Shown here: positions 9,087-16,638 of the stretch, one piece after another
How positions within the stretch are numbered: position 1 is the stretch's first letter
Layout of the letters: each line of letters starts with the position of its first letter
DNA from: Gemmatimonas sp.
GTDB lineage: Bacteria > Gemmatimonadota > Gemmatimonadetes > Gemmatimonadales > Gemmatimonadaceae
NCBI GenBank assembly: GCA_011390935.1
Contig: JAABRL010000008.1
Coordinates: 51,129-115,128, forward strand
DNA length: 64,000 nucleotides
Reading direction: 5' to 3'
Program-made: the position numbers and the translations under genes
The notes under the pieces: generated by a model
What the model was told of the DNA's origin: nothing
Seen by the model: the letters and a program-made list of their open reading frames with translations, nothing else
The model's database searches: none

Positions 9087-10793
9087 TTACTTGCAGTAGG
9101 CCGCCGCCAGCTGTGTGGCGAACCCATCGAGCTGCGCGGCCACGCCCATGTACTGCGGCACGGCCTCCGGCGCGAACGCGCCACCTGCGGGCAGGTTGAT
9201 CTGCGCCTCGACGAGGGATTCCTGTCCCTTCTTGATCTCGGCGCAGTCTTTCGATTCCTGCGCAGCCACGAGGCGGTACTGCGCCGCGTACAGATGCGAG
9301 GCACCAAAGAGGAACTTCGCCTGCACCTTCTGCTCGCCCTTGTTCACCTGCTCGGCGAACATGAGCACCTCGATGGCCTTATCGAAGTCTGTGGCGACCT
9401 TGCTCTGGGACGCCGCCTGATAGAGCGAGTTGCCGAGCGAGAGCACCACGATGGCGGGGCTTGAATCACCCTTCGCGATGAGCTCACGTGCCGTCGCCAG
9501 CGCACCATCGTTGTCGCCCAGATCCTTCATGAGGGTGACGCGAAGCAGGCCGGCGTCCTCGACGTCGACACCACTGCCGGTGGCCTTGTTCAGCACTTCG
9601 AGCGCCTGCTGCAGCTGGCCAGACCCACGCAATGCAGCCACGAGGGTGTAGTTGAGCGCGCCGTTGTCAGGGAACTTGGCCACGCCACGAGCCGCGGTTT
9701 CCGCCGCCTTCTGCGGCTGGCTGTCCGCCGCGTAGGCGGCCGCGGTGCGATTGAAGTACGTGGTGTCGGCGAACGCCGTGTCGAGGCGCACGAGGTCGTC
9801 ACCGGCGGCGAACGCTTCCTTGAAGTCACGTACGGCCAGGAGGATCAGCCAGCGAAGACGCAGCAGGTCGGCGTCGCCCGGGTTGCGGGCGACCGCCTCT
9901 TCCACGATCGGACGCGCAATGCGCGGGTTGCCGAATGCCGTGATCGCGTCGATCACGTCCTTCTGCAGACGCGCGTCGTTCGGGTTGGTGGCCAGCAGCG
10001 TGGTGAGCGTGGTGATGGCCGAATCCTGCATGTCGAGCGCACGCAGCGCCTGCGCCTTGAGCGCCAGACCATTGCGGCTGGAGGGGCTCAGGTCAACGAT
10101 CTCACGCGAGATCGCCAGCAGATCTTCGTTGCTGGCCTTCTGCTCCACCATCACGTTGGCGAGGCAGACACGCGCCAGCACCGCCTTGGGGTAGGCCGCA
10201 ATGCCTTCCTTGGCAGCGGCCGCCGCCGCATCCCACTCACGCGAGCGGGCGGAGTTGACGCACTTCTGCTCGAACTCCAGCTGCTGGCGCGCCAGCTTCA
10301 GCTCGGCGGCAAGCTGCTCGATCGCCTGATCGTACTTCTTCGTGGTGAACTCGCCGAGTGGCTGCACCAGCGAGTTGTCGCGCGTGAGCACGAGCTGCGC
10401 GTCGACCGTGTACGACGTGTCGTTCTTGATGACATGCCCGGTGATGTACTCATCGGCACGCAGCTGCGACGCGAGTGCGCGCGCATCGTGCGGCTCGAGC
10501 GGCACATCGGCCGGGAAGCCGGACGCCTCGAGAATGCCCTTCATCTCCTCCTTGGGGATGAGGTACACCTGGCGATTGGAGAACTCGCGACCGATGCGAC
10601 GACGCATGGCGTCCGCCGCTTTGCCGCCCAGATCCTTCTCGGGCTGGCCACCGGCCTTGAACACTTCGACGAGCATCCACTTCGCGTCGGGATGCGCCGG
10701 GCGCGGGGCCGGCTGCGCCGACATCGCGGCAGAAGCGCCGAAGAGTGCCAGCGTACCGACACCAGCGAGCAGCGAATGGAATGACCGAGCCAT
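9087..10793 (-). CDS. secreted tetratricopeptide-repeat protein
   Basis: A 568-residue protein with a clear signal peptide (MARSFHSLLAGVGTLALFG, cleavage likely near the AMSAQ at about residue 24). A first domain of some 150 residues of unknown type includes RADEYITGHVIKND, reminiscent of bacterial proteins that build periplasmic assemblies. Helical TPR-like repeats follow to the end (for example NGLALKAQALRALDMQDSAI and GALNYTLVAALRGSGQLQQA). The ATG at 10793 is preferred because the minus strand carries GGAGG 11 bases before it and it starts the signal peptide; the frame is open further upstream. TPR proteins of this kind usually hold protein complexes together. It is a single-gene unit ended by the hairpin at 9032-9067. 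No specific function can be assigned. Confidence 0.85.
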   Translation of the reverse strand: MARSFHSLLAGVGTLALFGASAAMSAQPAPRPAHPDAKWMLVEVFKAGGQPEKDLGGKAADAMRRRIGREFSNRQVYLIPKEEMKGILEASGFPADVPLEPHDARALASQLRADEYITGHVIKNDTSYTVDAQLVLTRDNSLVQPLGEFTTKKYDQAIEQLAAELKLARQQLEFEQKCVNSARSREWDAAAAAAKEGIAAYPKAVLARVCLANVMVEQKASNEDLLAISREIVDLSPSSRNGLALKAQALRALDMQDSAITTLTTLLATNPNDARLQKDVIDAITAFGNPRIARPIVEEAVARNPGDADLLRLRWLILLAVRDFKEAFAAGDDLVRLDTAFADTTYFNRTAAAYAADSQPQKAAETAARGVAKFPDNGALNYTLVAALRGSGQLQQALEVLNKATGSGVDVEDAGLLRVTLMKDLGDNDGALATARELIAKGDSSPAIVVLSLGNSLYQAASQSKVATDFDKAIEVLMFAEQVNKGEQKVQAKFLFGASHLYAAQYRLVAAQESKDCAEIKKGQESLVEAQINLPAGGAFAPEAVPQYMGVAAQLDGFATQLAAAYCK

Positions 10794-10999
10794 CAAAGTC
10801 GTAGCCTCCGCACCGTGAACCGAACACGTGCGACCCATCCGCAGCCACGGGTGGGCACAACGCGCCGAACGCCGACCGACAACCGAGCGGCGATTTTGAT
10901 TGAACTGGGGAAGTTGCCTCGTCACGTCACACATGGCAAGCCATCCGGTGCGATGGTGAGCGTTGGGAGGGATTGGGGCCGAACCATGGCACCAATCAG

Positions 11000-11073
11000 T
11001 GGGCGAAGAGGGACTCGAACCCCCGACATCCTGTGTGTAAGACAGGCGCTCTAACCAACTGAGCTATTCGCCC
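11000..11073 (-). tRNA. tRNA-Val (anticodon TAC)
   Basis: The minus strand folds as a complete cloverleaf: 7-bp acceptor stem GGGCGAA/TTCGCCC, a D arm with TAGCTCAGTTGGTTAGAGC, an anticodon stem CCTGT/ACAGG around loop CTTACAC (anticodon TAC, valine), and a T arm with GGTTCGAGTCC. Position 11000 supplies the discriminator A; CCA is not encoded. It lies downstream of the small membrane gene and upstream of the secreted TPR gene. Confidence 0.97.
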
Positions 11074-11141
11074 GACGGGACGTTCCTCCAACGGCTAACT
11101 CATCTATACCGTTGACGCGACGTGACAGTTCCCGTTGCGAC

Positions 11142-11318
11142 TCAACCGCGAAGAATCGCCACTGGTACCAATACGCAGTACCCCACCACGAGGCACACGG
11201 GCCCGAGCGTGATGCCGCCACGCCAGAGATCCGCGTACCCGATCGCCAAGATCAGCGCACAGCCCCCCCACCACAACAAGGGCCGTCGAGCCACCGGACG
11301 CGCAGAGACTGAGGACAT
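11142..11318 (-). CDS. small two-helix membrane protein
   Basis: A 58-residue hydrophobic protein with two likely membrane segments (LLWWGGCALILAIGYADLW and TLGPVCLVVGYCVLVPVAIL) and a basic N-terminus. I do not recognise a family. The ATG at 11318 has AGGG seven bases upstream; a GTG two codons earlier would place the start three bases after the peptidase stop. The close spacing makes it the last gene of the chemosensory/MglA operon. Its reality rests on length, hydrophobicity and spacing, as the sequence has no other signature. Confidence 0.6.
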   Translation of the reverse strand: MSSVSARPVARRPLLWWGGCALILAIGYADLWRGGITLGPVCLVVGYCVLVPVAILRG

Positions 11319-11327
11319 TCCCACACC

Positions 11328-12392
11328 CTACGAGCGCGGTGCGGCGCTGTCAATATCGGCATCGCGCGCCGAGGCGTCCGCGGCCAGCATCGCCTCCACC
11401 ATGCTCTGGCGCTGCGCCTCCTCCTGCACCGCATCGGCCACGCGCAGCGCGTGAAGCCGCTCCCGATCGCGCTTGCGGCGCTGCCAGATGAAGGGCCCGA
11501 TCACCACCGCGAACACGCCGAAGGCCAGCGACAGGTTCGCCACCAGCGCCAGCGCGCCATACCGACGCCGCGTCTGCTGCTGCCAGCTCTTCTCGAAGCC
11601 CGCCGACGTCACCCCGAACGATTGCCGAACCGCCAACTCAAACGAACTCGTCGCTTTCCAGTTCACGAAAAAGAGCGACAGCCCCCGGTCGGGATCGAGG
11701 GCCATCAGGTCGGCCACGGCGCGGTGGGCGAGCGCGTACGCCAGCTCGGCGTCCGACGCGCCACGATAGAAGAGGAGTTCGAGCGCCTCCAGCGTGGGCA
11801 CGCCTCGAACCGCCAAGCCGATGCTCGCCGCCAGCGCCTCCTCGCGCCCCCACTCGCCCGCGGACACGCTGGCATACCCCTCGTCGAACCAGCGCGGTGG
11901 GACATCGCCCAGCGCCTCGTACAGCGCCAGATGTGCGAGTTCGTGGCGCAACGTGACGATCGGACTCCCGGCGTCGCTCCCGGCGCGGCTCCCCTGCATT
12001 ACCACCCGCTGCAAGGCGGGAAACGCCACGGCGGCGCCCCACTCCGGCGCCGACGGGCCCGCCCACGCGCGGAATCGCTCCGCGTCCGGCGCGATCGCGA
12101 TCAGCACCTGCGCCGTCGGTCGCGGCAACCCGGGGAAGCTGTCGCGCTCCTGCGCCACGCGCAGCACCGTGCGCGCGAGCCGCTCATCGGTGGGAAACGC
12201 CACGACCGTAAAGCGACCCGCATCGAAGCGCAGCGCGCCGTCGGGCGCCAGCGTCTCCGCCATTGGCGCCGGGGTATTGCGCATCACGTCGCGCTGGGCT
12301 GCGAGCGGCTTGCCGACCGGTGTGCCCACGGCAAGCACGGTCACGAGCAGCAGCATCGCACGCGCTGCGCCACGCCCGCCGCGACGACTCAC
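11328..12392 (-). CDS. membrane-anchored zinc metallopeptidase, peptidase MA-like
   Basis: A 354-residue exported protein. The N-terminus holds a signal sequence (AMLLLVTVLAVGTPVGKPLA). The gluzincin motif HELAH is at residues 150-154 and is followed by WFDEGYA with the third zinc ligand Glu171, the pattern of the peptidase MA family. A C-terminal membrane segment (about 283-303) and a charged cytoplasmic tail follow, so the peptidase domain faces the periplasm. Start: GTG at 12392 overlaps the stop of the preceding TPR gene as GTGA; a longer frame lacks a signal peptide. It is the second-last gene of the che/mgl operon. Substrate unknown. Confidence 0.82.
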   Translation of the reverse strand: MSRRGGRGAARAMLLLVTVLAVGTPVGKPLAAQRDVMRNTPAPMAETLAPDGALRFDAGRFTVVAFPTDERLARTVLRVAQERDSFPGLPRPTAQVLIAIAPDAERFRAWAGPSAPEWGAAVAFPALQRVVMQGSRAGSDAGSPIVTLRHELAHLALYEALGDVPPRWFDEGYASVSAGEWGREEALAASIGLAVRGVPTLEALELLFYRGASDAELAYALAHRAVADLMALDPDRGLSLFFVNWKATSSFELAVRQSFGVTSAGFEKSWQQQTRRRYGALALVANLSLAFGVFAVVIGPFIWQRRKRDRERLHALRVADAVQEEAQRQSMVEAMLAADASARDADIDSAAPRS

Positions 12393-13294
12393 GTCGTACG
12401 CGGTGGTGCCTCCCCTCGGTCCACCGCCACCAACTGCTCTGCGCACCGCTTGCCCCATGGATTGAACGTGTTGGCCGCGGCGCCTTCGCGCCATGCCGTC
12501 CGCGCCGCCTCACGCTCGTCCGCGAACCAGTGCGCCCGCCCCAACTCATAGTACGCCTGCAACAGGTTCGGGCCCAGCACCAGCGCCTTTCGGTAGAACA
12601 GCTTGGCGTCGTCGAACATCTCCCGTTCGAAATACACCATCCCCAGGTAGAGGTGCGCATACATCGTGGCCCGCGCATCGTTGTCGAGGCGAATCGCCCG
12701 CGAGAGGTGCTCGATCGCTTCACCGAAGCTTCGGCGCTGCAGACAGACGTACCCGACGTTGGCCCGCGCCAGCGCCTGCTGCGGATCGCGCAGCAGCACG
12801 TGATGGAAACGCAGCAGCGCCTCATCGAACTTGCCTTGCAACATGTAGGCCCAGCCGAGCATCGACTCGGCCGAGGTGTCGCCCGGCGCCAGCGCGAGCG
12901 CCTTGAGCAGCGCCTCTTCGGCGCCGGCTCCCTCGCCCAGCGCCAGCCGCGACCAGCCCTTTTCAACGAATGTGGACGCGCCCAGATGGTCGACCCGCGC
13001 ACTCTGGCCGAATCGCGTCGCCCCGGAGCTGGAGCCGCTCTCCCCAGAGCGCCACTGTCCAGCCAGCGCCTTCACCGCCGCCTTGAGCTCGCCCACCCGC
13101 GCTTCGGCCGACTCGACCGCGCGAAACAGCGCGACGATTTCGTCCTTGAGCGCCGCCCTGGCCGCCGGATCGCGCGTCGCCTGCAGGCGATCGGTGAGCG
13201 CGCGATGCGTTGCCTGCAGCGCGGTCAGATCCGGCGCGGTCCCGCCGTGCTCGGTCAGCTCCCGCGCCGTCTCGTGGTCCGTCCCGTTGCTCAC
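12389..13294 (-). CDS. TPR protein with N-terminal coiled coil
   Basis: A 301-residue soluble protein without signal peptide. The first 90 residues are charged and helical (ALQATHRALTDRLQATRD, likely coiled coil); the remainder has four or five TPR units (STFVEKGWSRLALGEGAGAE, SAESMLGWAYMLQGKFDEAL, ALARANVGYVCLQRRSFGEA, ATMYAHLYLGMVYFEREMFD). The GTG start overlaps the cheB stop by four bases and its stop overlaps the peptidase start by four, so it belongs to the chemosensory operon. Probably a cytoplasmic scaffold; no known partner is evident from sequence. Confidence 0.85.
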   Translation of the reverse strand: MSNGTDHETARELTEHGGTAPDLTALQATHRALTDRLQATRDPAARAALKDEIVALFRAVESAEARVGELKAAVKALAGQWRSGESGSSSGATRFGQSARVDHLGASTFVEKGWSRLALGEGAGAEEALLKALALAPGDTSAESMLGWAYMLQGKFDEALLRFHHVLLRDPQQALARANVGYVCLQRRSFGEAIEHLSRAIRLDNDARATMYAHLYLGMVYFEREMFDDAKLFYRKALVLGPNLLQAYYELGRAHWFADEREAARTAWREGAAANTFNPWGKRCAEQLVAVDRGEAPPRTT

Positions 13295-14415
13295 GCCACG
13301 ATCCCCGAGGCGGCAGGCGATTGGGCGGTGCGTTCGACACGCCGCAGCGCCTCATCGACGGCCGCTGCCGCATCGCCAAGCGACACGATGGTATCGGCAC
13401 CAGCATGGCGGAGTGCGGCATCGGGCATGCCGGGAATTACGGCCTGCATGGGATCCTGCACCAGTGCCCGACCGCCCGCCGCGCGCACCCGTCGCAACCC
13501 ATCCGCACCATCGCGCCCCATGCCGGTCAGCACGACGCCCACACAGCGTGGCCCGAACACGTCAACGGCCGACGCGAACAACGGATCGGCCGCTGGTCGA
13601 ACGCCCCATACCGTGGGGGACTGGTCGAGCGTCAGCCTCGGTCCGTCCACCGTGAGCAGCACGCGCATGTGAGCCCCGCCCGGGGCGATGTAGACCATAT
13701 CCGGACGCACCAGATCACCGTCGCGCGCCTCGCACACGGCCAGCGCGCTCAGTCCGTTCAATCGCCGAGCAAGGCTCGCCGTGAAGCCCTCAGGCATGTG
13801 CTGCACCACCAGGACCGCCGCACCGAGCGGCGCACGAAGCGCCGGGATCAGTTGCGTGAGCGCCGCCGGTCCACCGGTCGAGGCGGCCACCAGCACCGCA
13901 CTCGTGGCCGCCGTGGGCACGCGGTTGGCGCTCGCCGCGACCGAGGCACCGGAAAGCGGACGCGCGAGGACGCGCACGCGATCCACGTGAGTCGCCGACG
14001 CGGCACGCAGCGCGTCGAGCAAACGATCGGCGACGCGCGTGAGGTCGAGACTGATCGGGCCCGACGGTTTGCGCACGAACTCCACCGCGCCGAGCTCCAA
14101 GGCGCGCACGGTGGCATCGGCGCTCGACTCGCCGCCAGCGGCGCTGAGCATCACCACCGGACGCGGCACCTCGCTCATGATGTAGCCCAGCACGCTGAGC
14201 CCATCGAGCCCGGGCATTTCGATATCCAGCGTCACGATATCGGGATCGAGGGCATGCACCTGCCGAATGGCGTCCTCGCCATCACGTGCCACCCCCACGA
14301 CCTCGAACTCGCCACTCTCGACGATGAGATCACGCACCAGTCGGCGCATGAAGGCGCTGTCATCGACCACGAGCACGCGCCGACGGCGCTCGGCGTCAGA
14401 GCGTCCGGTCACCAT
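13291..14415 (-). CDS. cheB: chemotaxis response regulator / protein-glutamate methylesterase (CheB)
   Basis: CheB removes methyl groups from chemoreceptors when phosphorylated by CheA. The 374-residue protein has a receiver domain (VLVVDDSAFMRRL, phospho-acceptor Asp64 in VTLDIEMPG, Lys116) and a C-terminal methylesterase domain with the full Ser-His-Asp triad: Ser179 in AASTGGPAAL, His206 in VVQHMPEG and Asp302 in TGMGRDGADG. The chosen ATG overlaps the cheD end by 20 bases; GTG one codon later is possible. Having CheB and CheD without a receptor gene nearby implies that the target receptors are encoded elsewhere. Confidence 0.95.
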   Translation of the reverse strand: MVTGRSDAERRRRVLVVDDSAFMRRLVRDLIVESGEFEVVGVARDGEDAIRQVHALDPDIVTLDIEMPGLDGLSVLGYIMSEVPRPVVMLSAAGGESSADATVRALELGAVEFVRKPSGPISLDLTRVADRLLDALRAASATHVDRVRVLARPLSGASVAASANRVPTAATSAVLVAASTGGPAALTQLIPALRAPLGAAVLVVQHMPEGFTASLARRLNGLSALAVCEARDGDLVRPDMVYIAPGGAHMRVLLTVDGPRLTLDQSPTVWGVRPAADPLFASAVDVFGPRCVGVVLTGMGRDGADGLRRVRAAGGRALVQDPMQAVIPGMPDAALRHAGADTIVSLGDAAAAVDEALRRVERTAQSPAASGIVA

Positions 14416-14956
14416 GCGCCACCGACCGCACGAGCATGCGACCGTCCTCGACATCGAAGTACACGCTTCGACCATGTCCGCCACCAGTGTCCTCGGCCAC
14501 CACGGGAATACCCGCCGCCGCACAGGCGGCGCGTGCCGCCACCACGTTACGCGCGCCAAGCGGCACACTGCCCATGGGCAACAGCTGCTCGAACATGGAC
14601 GCCCCCCCGACCAGGCGAGCTTCCACATTGCCCATCACACCGAGTCCGCGTAGCTGCTCGAGCATGTGTGGAACCGCACTGCCCGCAAACTTGCCGGGGC
14701 GGCTGTGATCGGTGGAGAGCACGGCATTGGGCAGCATGATGTGCGCGAGGCCACCCGCGCGATCCGCCGGCGCATGCAGCGCAATCGCGACACACGACCC
14801 CAGCCCGATGGTAACGAGACGTGCATCGTCACACGCGACCGCGCAGTCCGCAATCGCGACCTGAATCTCGCGTGCGCGCGTGTCTTCGCGGGCCCGCAAG
14901 GGTCTTTCGCGCAGCGACTTCGCGCCCTCGTCGGCCACAACTGCCCGGTCCGTCAC
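14396..14956 (-). CDS. cheD: chemoreceptor glutamine deamidase (CheD)
   Basis: CheD deamidates glutamines on chemoreceptors and, in the Bacillus/Thermotoga scheme, binds CheC and raises its phosphatase activity. The 186-residue protein carries the catalytic Cys55 in LGSCVAIAL and His72 in AHIMLP, plus the conserved KFAGSAVPHML and LVGGASMF. It starts with GTG overlapping the upstream PATAN/TPR gene by four bases and overlaps cheB by 20. Together with cheC at 23365 it completes the CheC-CheD adaptation pair. Confidence 0.95.
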   Translation of the reverse strand: MTDRAVVADEGAKSLRERPLRAREDTRAREIQVAIADCAVACDDARLVTIGLGSCVAIALHAPADRAGGLAHIMLPNAVLSTDHSRPGKFAGSAVPHMLEQLRGLGVMGNVEARLVGGASMFEQLLPMGSVPLGARNVVAARAACAAAGIPVVAEDTGGGHGRSVYFDVEDGRMLVRSVAHGDRTL

Positions 14957-16638
14957 GCGGGCGCGCCCGCCGTCTGCAGGTCCGTCTCAGGGGAGCCGAC
15001 GGCCGGAGTACTCATGGCTCGCAGCGGTTCGCCCAGCGCCAGACCAAGGTTCCCGCGCACGATCGCGTTGTGCGGCTCGATGGCCTGCGCGGACTCCCAC
15101 GCGGACCGTGCGCCCGCCGGGTCACCACGCCGATAGCGCATGTTGCCCAGCTTGAGCCACACGTCGGCACCATGCAGCGGATCGAGGCGGACCACGCGCT
15201 CGTAGCACTCGTAGGCCTCGTCGTAGCGTTGCGCGCGATACAGATAGTCGCCGAGGTTCTTGTGCAGATGCGGCATGTTGCTCTCTTCGAGCAGCGCGTG
15301 TTCGAGCGTGCGCGCGGCCGCCTCGTGCAGACCACGGCGTTCCTGTACCACCGCAAGATCGTTGTGCAGCAGCGCCGCGTGCGGATGCAGCGTGATCCCT
15401 TCCTCGAGCAGCGCGATGGCACGATCGAGTTCGCCGCGCATGGCGGCGGCCAGTCCGGCATGATGAAACCACACGGCCGCCGGCTGCCTCGCCCCCCACC
15501 ACGCGCGCGCCGTGGACAACCGCTCTTCGGCGCGTGGCAGATCGCCTCGGCGCATGGCGATCACCGCCTGCGAGAGCGCCACGCGCGGATCGCTGGCCGC
15601 ACCTCGCTTCACGGTTTCGGCGAGTGCGGCTTCGGCCGCGTCGAGTTGTCCATCCCCTTCGTAGGCGTAGGCCAGCGCGTGCAGCACCGTGGCCTTCGCT
15701 TCGGGCTGCGCAGCGGCGTCCCGCAGCGTACTGATCGCGTCGGTCCATGCGCGCCGACGCAGATGCACGAGACCGAGATGGAAGCGCGCGCCGAGATCGT
15801 CCGCGCGCAACTCGAGCACCTGCCGGAACTCGCGCTGTGCCTCCTCGTACATGCTCGTCCGATAGAACGCGATGCCAAGGTTGCGATGTTCAGCCACGCG
15901 ACTTTCGGGCGCAGGCTGTCGTCGGGCGGCACTGCGTCCCACCCGCTGCGCGAACCCCGCCGTAACCAGGCCATACACGGCCTTCCCGACCGCGAACTCG
16001 CCCAGTCCGGATCGCTCCACAATCGTGGCCACGTCGTGTGTGCCGTCGAGCAGCGGTGCGATGCGCGTCTGCTCGGCGGTCAGCGTGATCCCGCTCTGCT
16101 GCAATCGCGCACCATCGATCTCGAAGAGCAGATCGAGCGACGGGATCTTCTTTTCAATCTGCGTCCACTCATCCACGCGACGGGCCGCTTCCATGAGCAG
16201 CGAATCGGCGGGGAACGTGACCAGCGGCGACCCTTCGGGCGCGTGTCGCGGCTCGAAGGCAAACGTGCCCGTGGTCCATGTGAATAGCTGGCACACCGCC
16301 TCTTCGACGAGCGTGCGATACTCACGCACGATGGCGTCACTTTCCACGAGCCCACGATCGAGCAGGACGCGCACAAGGTCGCGATCATCATCGTCGACCA
16401 GCTCCGGCTGCAAGGCCGCAAGCACATCGGCATCGACGAGGCCCGCACGCACCAGCCGATCCCCGAGGCGATCACGGCGATTGACCAGCGACGCAAACCA
16501 GACGCCGCCACGATCGAAGTGCACGGCGCCGAAACTTCCTTCGCGCGCGAGACTCAGCACACCCGTCTTCTGGCCGAGCGCGAGCAGCTGCAGCACGTCC
16601 GCGAGGTTGGCCTCGCTCAGACTTCCGCGAATGGCCAT
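14953..16638 (-). CDS. DUF4388 (PATAN) domain protein with C-terminal TPR repeats
   Basis: A 561-residue cytoplasmic protein. The N-terminal 110 residues (MAIRGSLSEANLADVLQLLA, GQKTGVLSLAREGSFGAVHF, LGDRLVRAGLVD) match the DUF4388/PATAN module, common in proteins linked to two-component and motility signalling. A helical middle region ends near 225, and the second half is a TPR array (NLGIAFYRTSMYEEAQREFR, HLGLVHLRRRAWTDAISTLR, NLGDYLYRAQRYDEAYECYE). The ATG shares its A with the stop of the double AAA+ gene (TGATG), so the two are probably coupled in translation. A scaffold or effector role in the MglA/Che system is inferred from context. Confidence 0.85.
   Translation of the reverse strand: MAIRGSLSEANLADVLQLLALGQKTGVLSLAREGSFGAVHFDRGGVWFASLVNRRDRLGDRLVRAGLVDADVLAALQPELVDDDDRDLVRVLLDRGLVESDAIVREYRTLVEEAVCQLFTWTTGTFAFEPRHAPEGSPLVTFPADSLLMEAARRVDEWTQIEKKIPSLDLLFEIDGARLQQSGITLTAEQTRIAPLLDGTHDVATIVERSGLGEFAVGKAVYGLVTAGFAQRVGRSAARRQPAPESRVAEHRNLGIAFYRTSMYEEAQREFRQVLELRADDLGARFHLGLVHLRRRAWTDAISTLRDAAAQPEAKATVLHALAYAYEGDGQLDAAEAALAETVKRGAASDPRVALSQAVIAMRRGDLPRAEERLSTARAWWGARQPAAVWFHHAGLAAAMRGELDRAIALLEEGITLHPHAALLHNDLAVVQERRGLHEAAARTLEHALLEESNMPHLHKNLGDYLYRAQRYDEAYECYERVVRLDPLHGADVWLKLGNMRYRRGDPAGARSAWESAQAIEPHNAIVRGNLGLALGEPLRAMSTPAVGSPETDLQTAGAPA

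Noticed and set aside
10815..11054. Plus-strand frame ending in GRRGTRTPDI
   Set aside because: That peptide is the well-known mistranslation of the antisense of a tRNA gene, here tRNA-Val.
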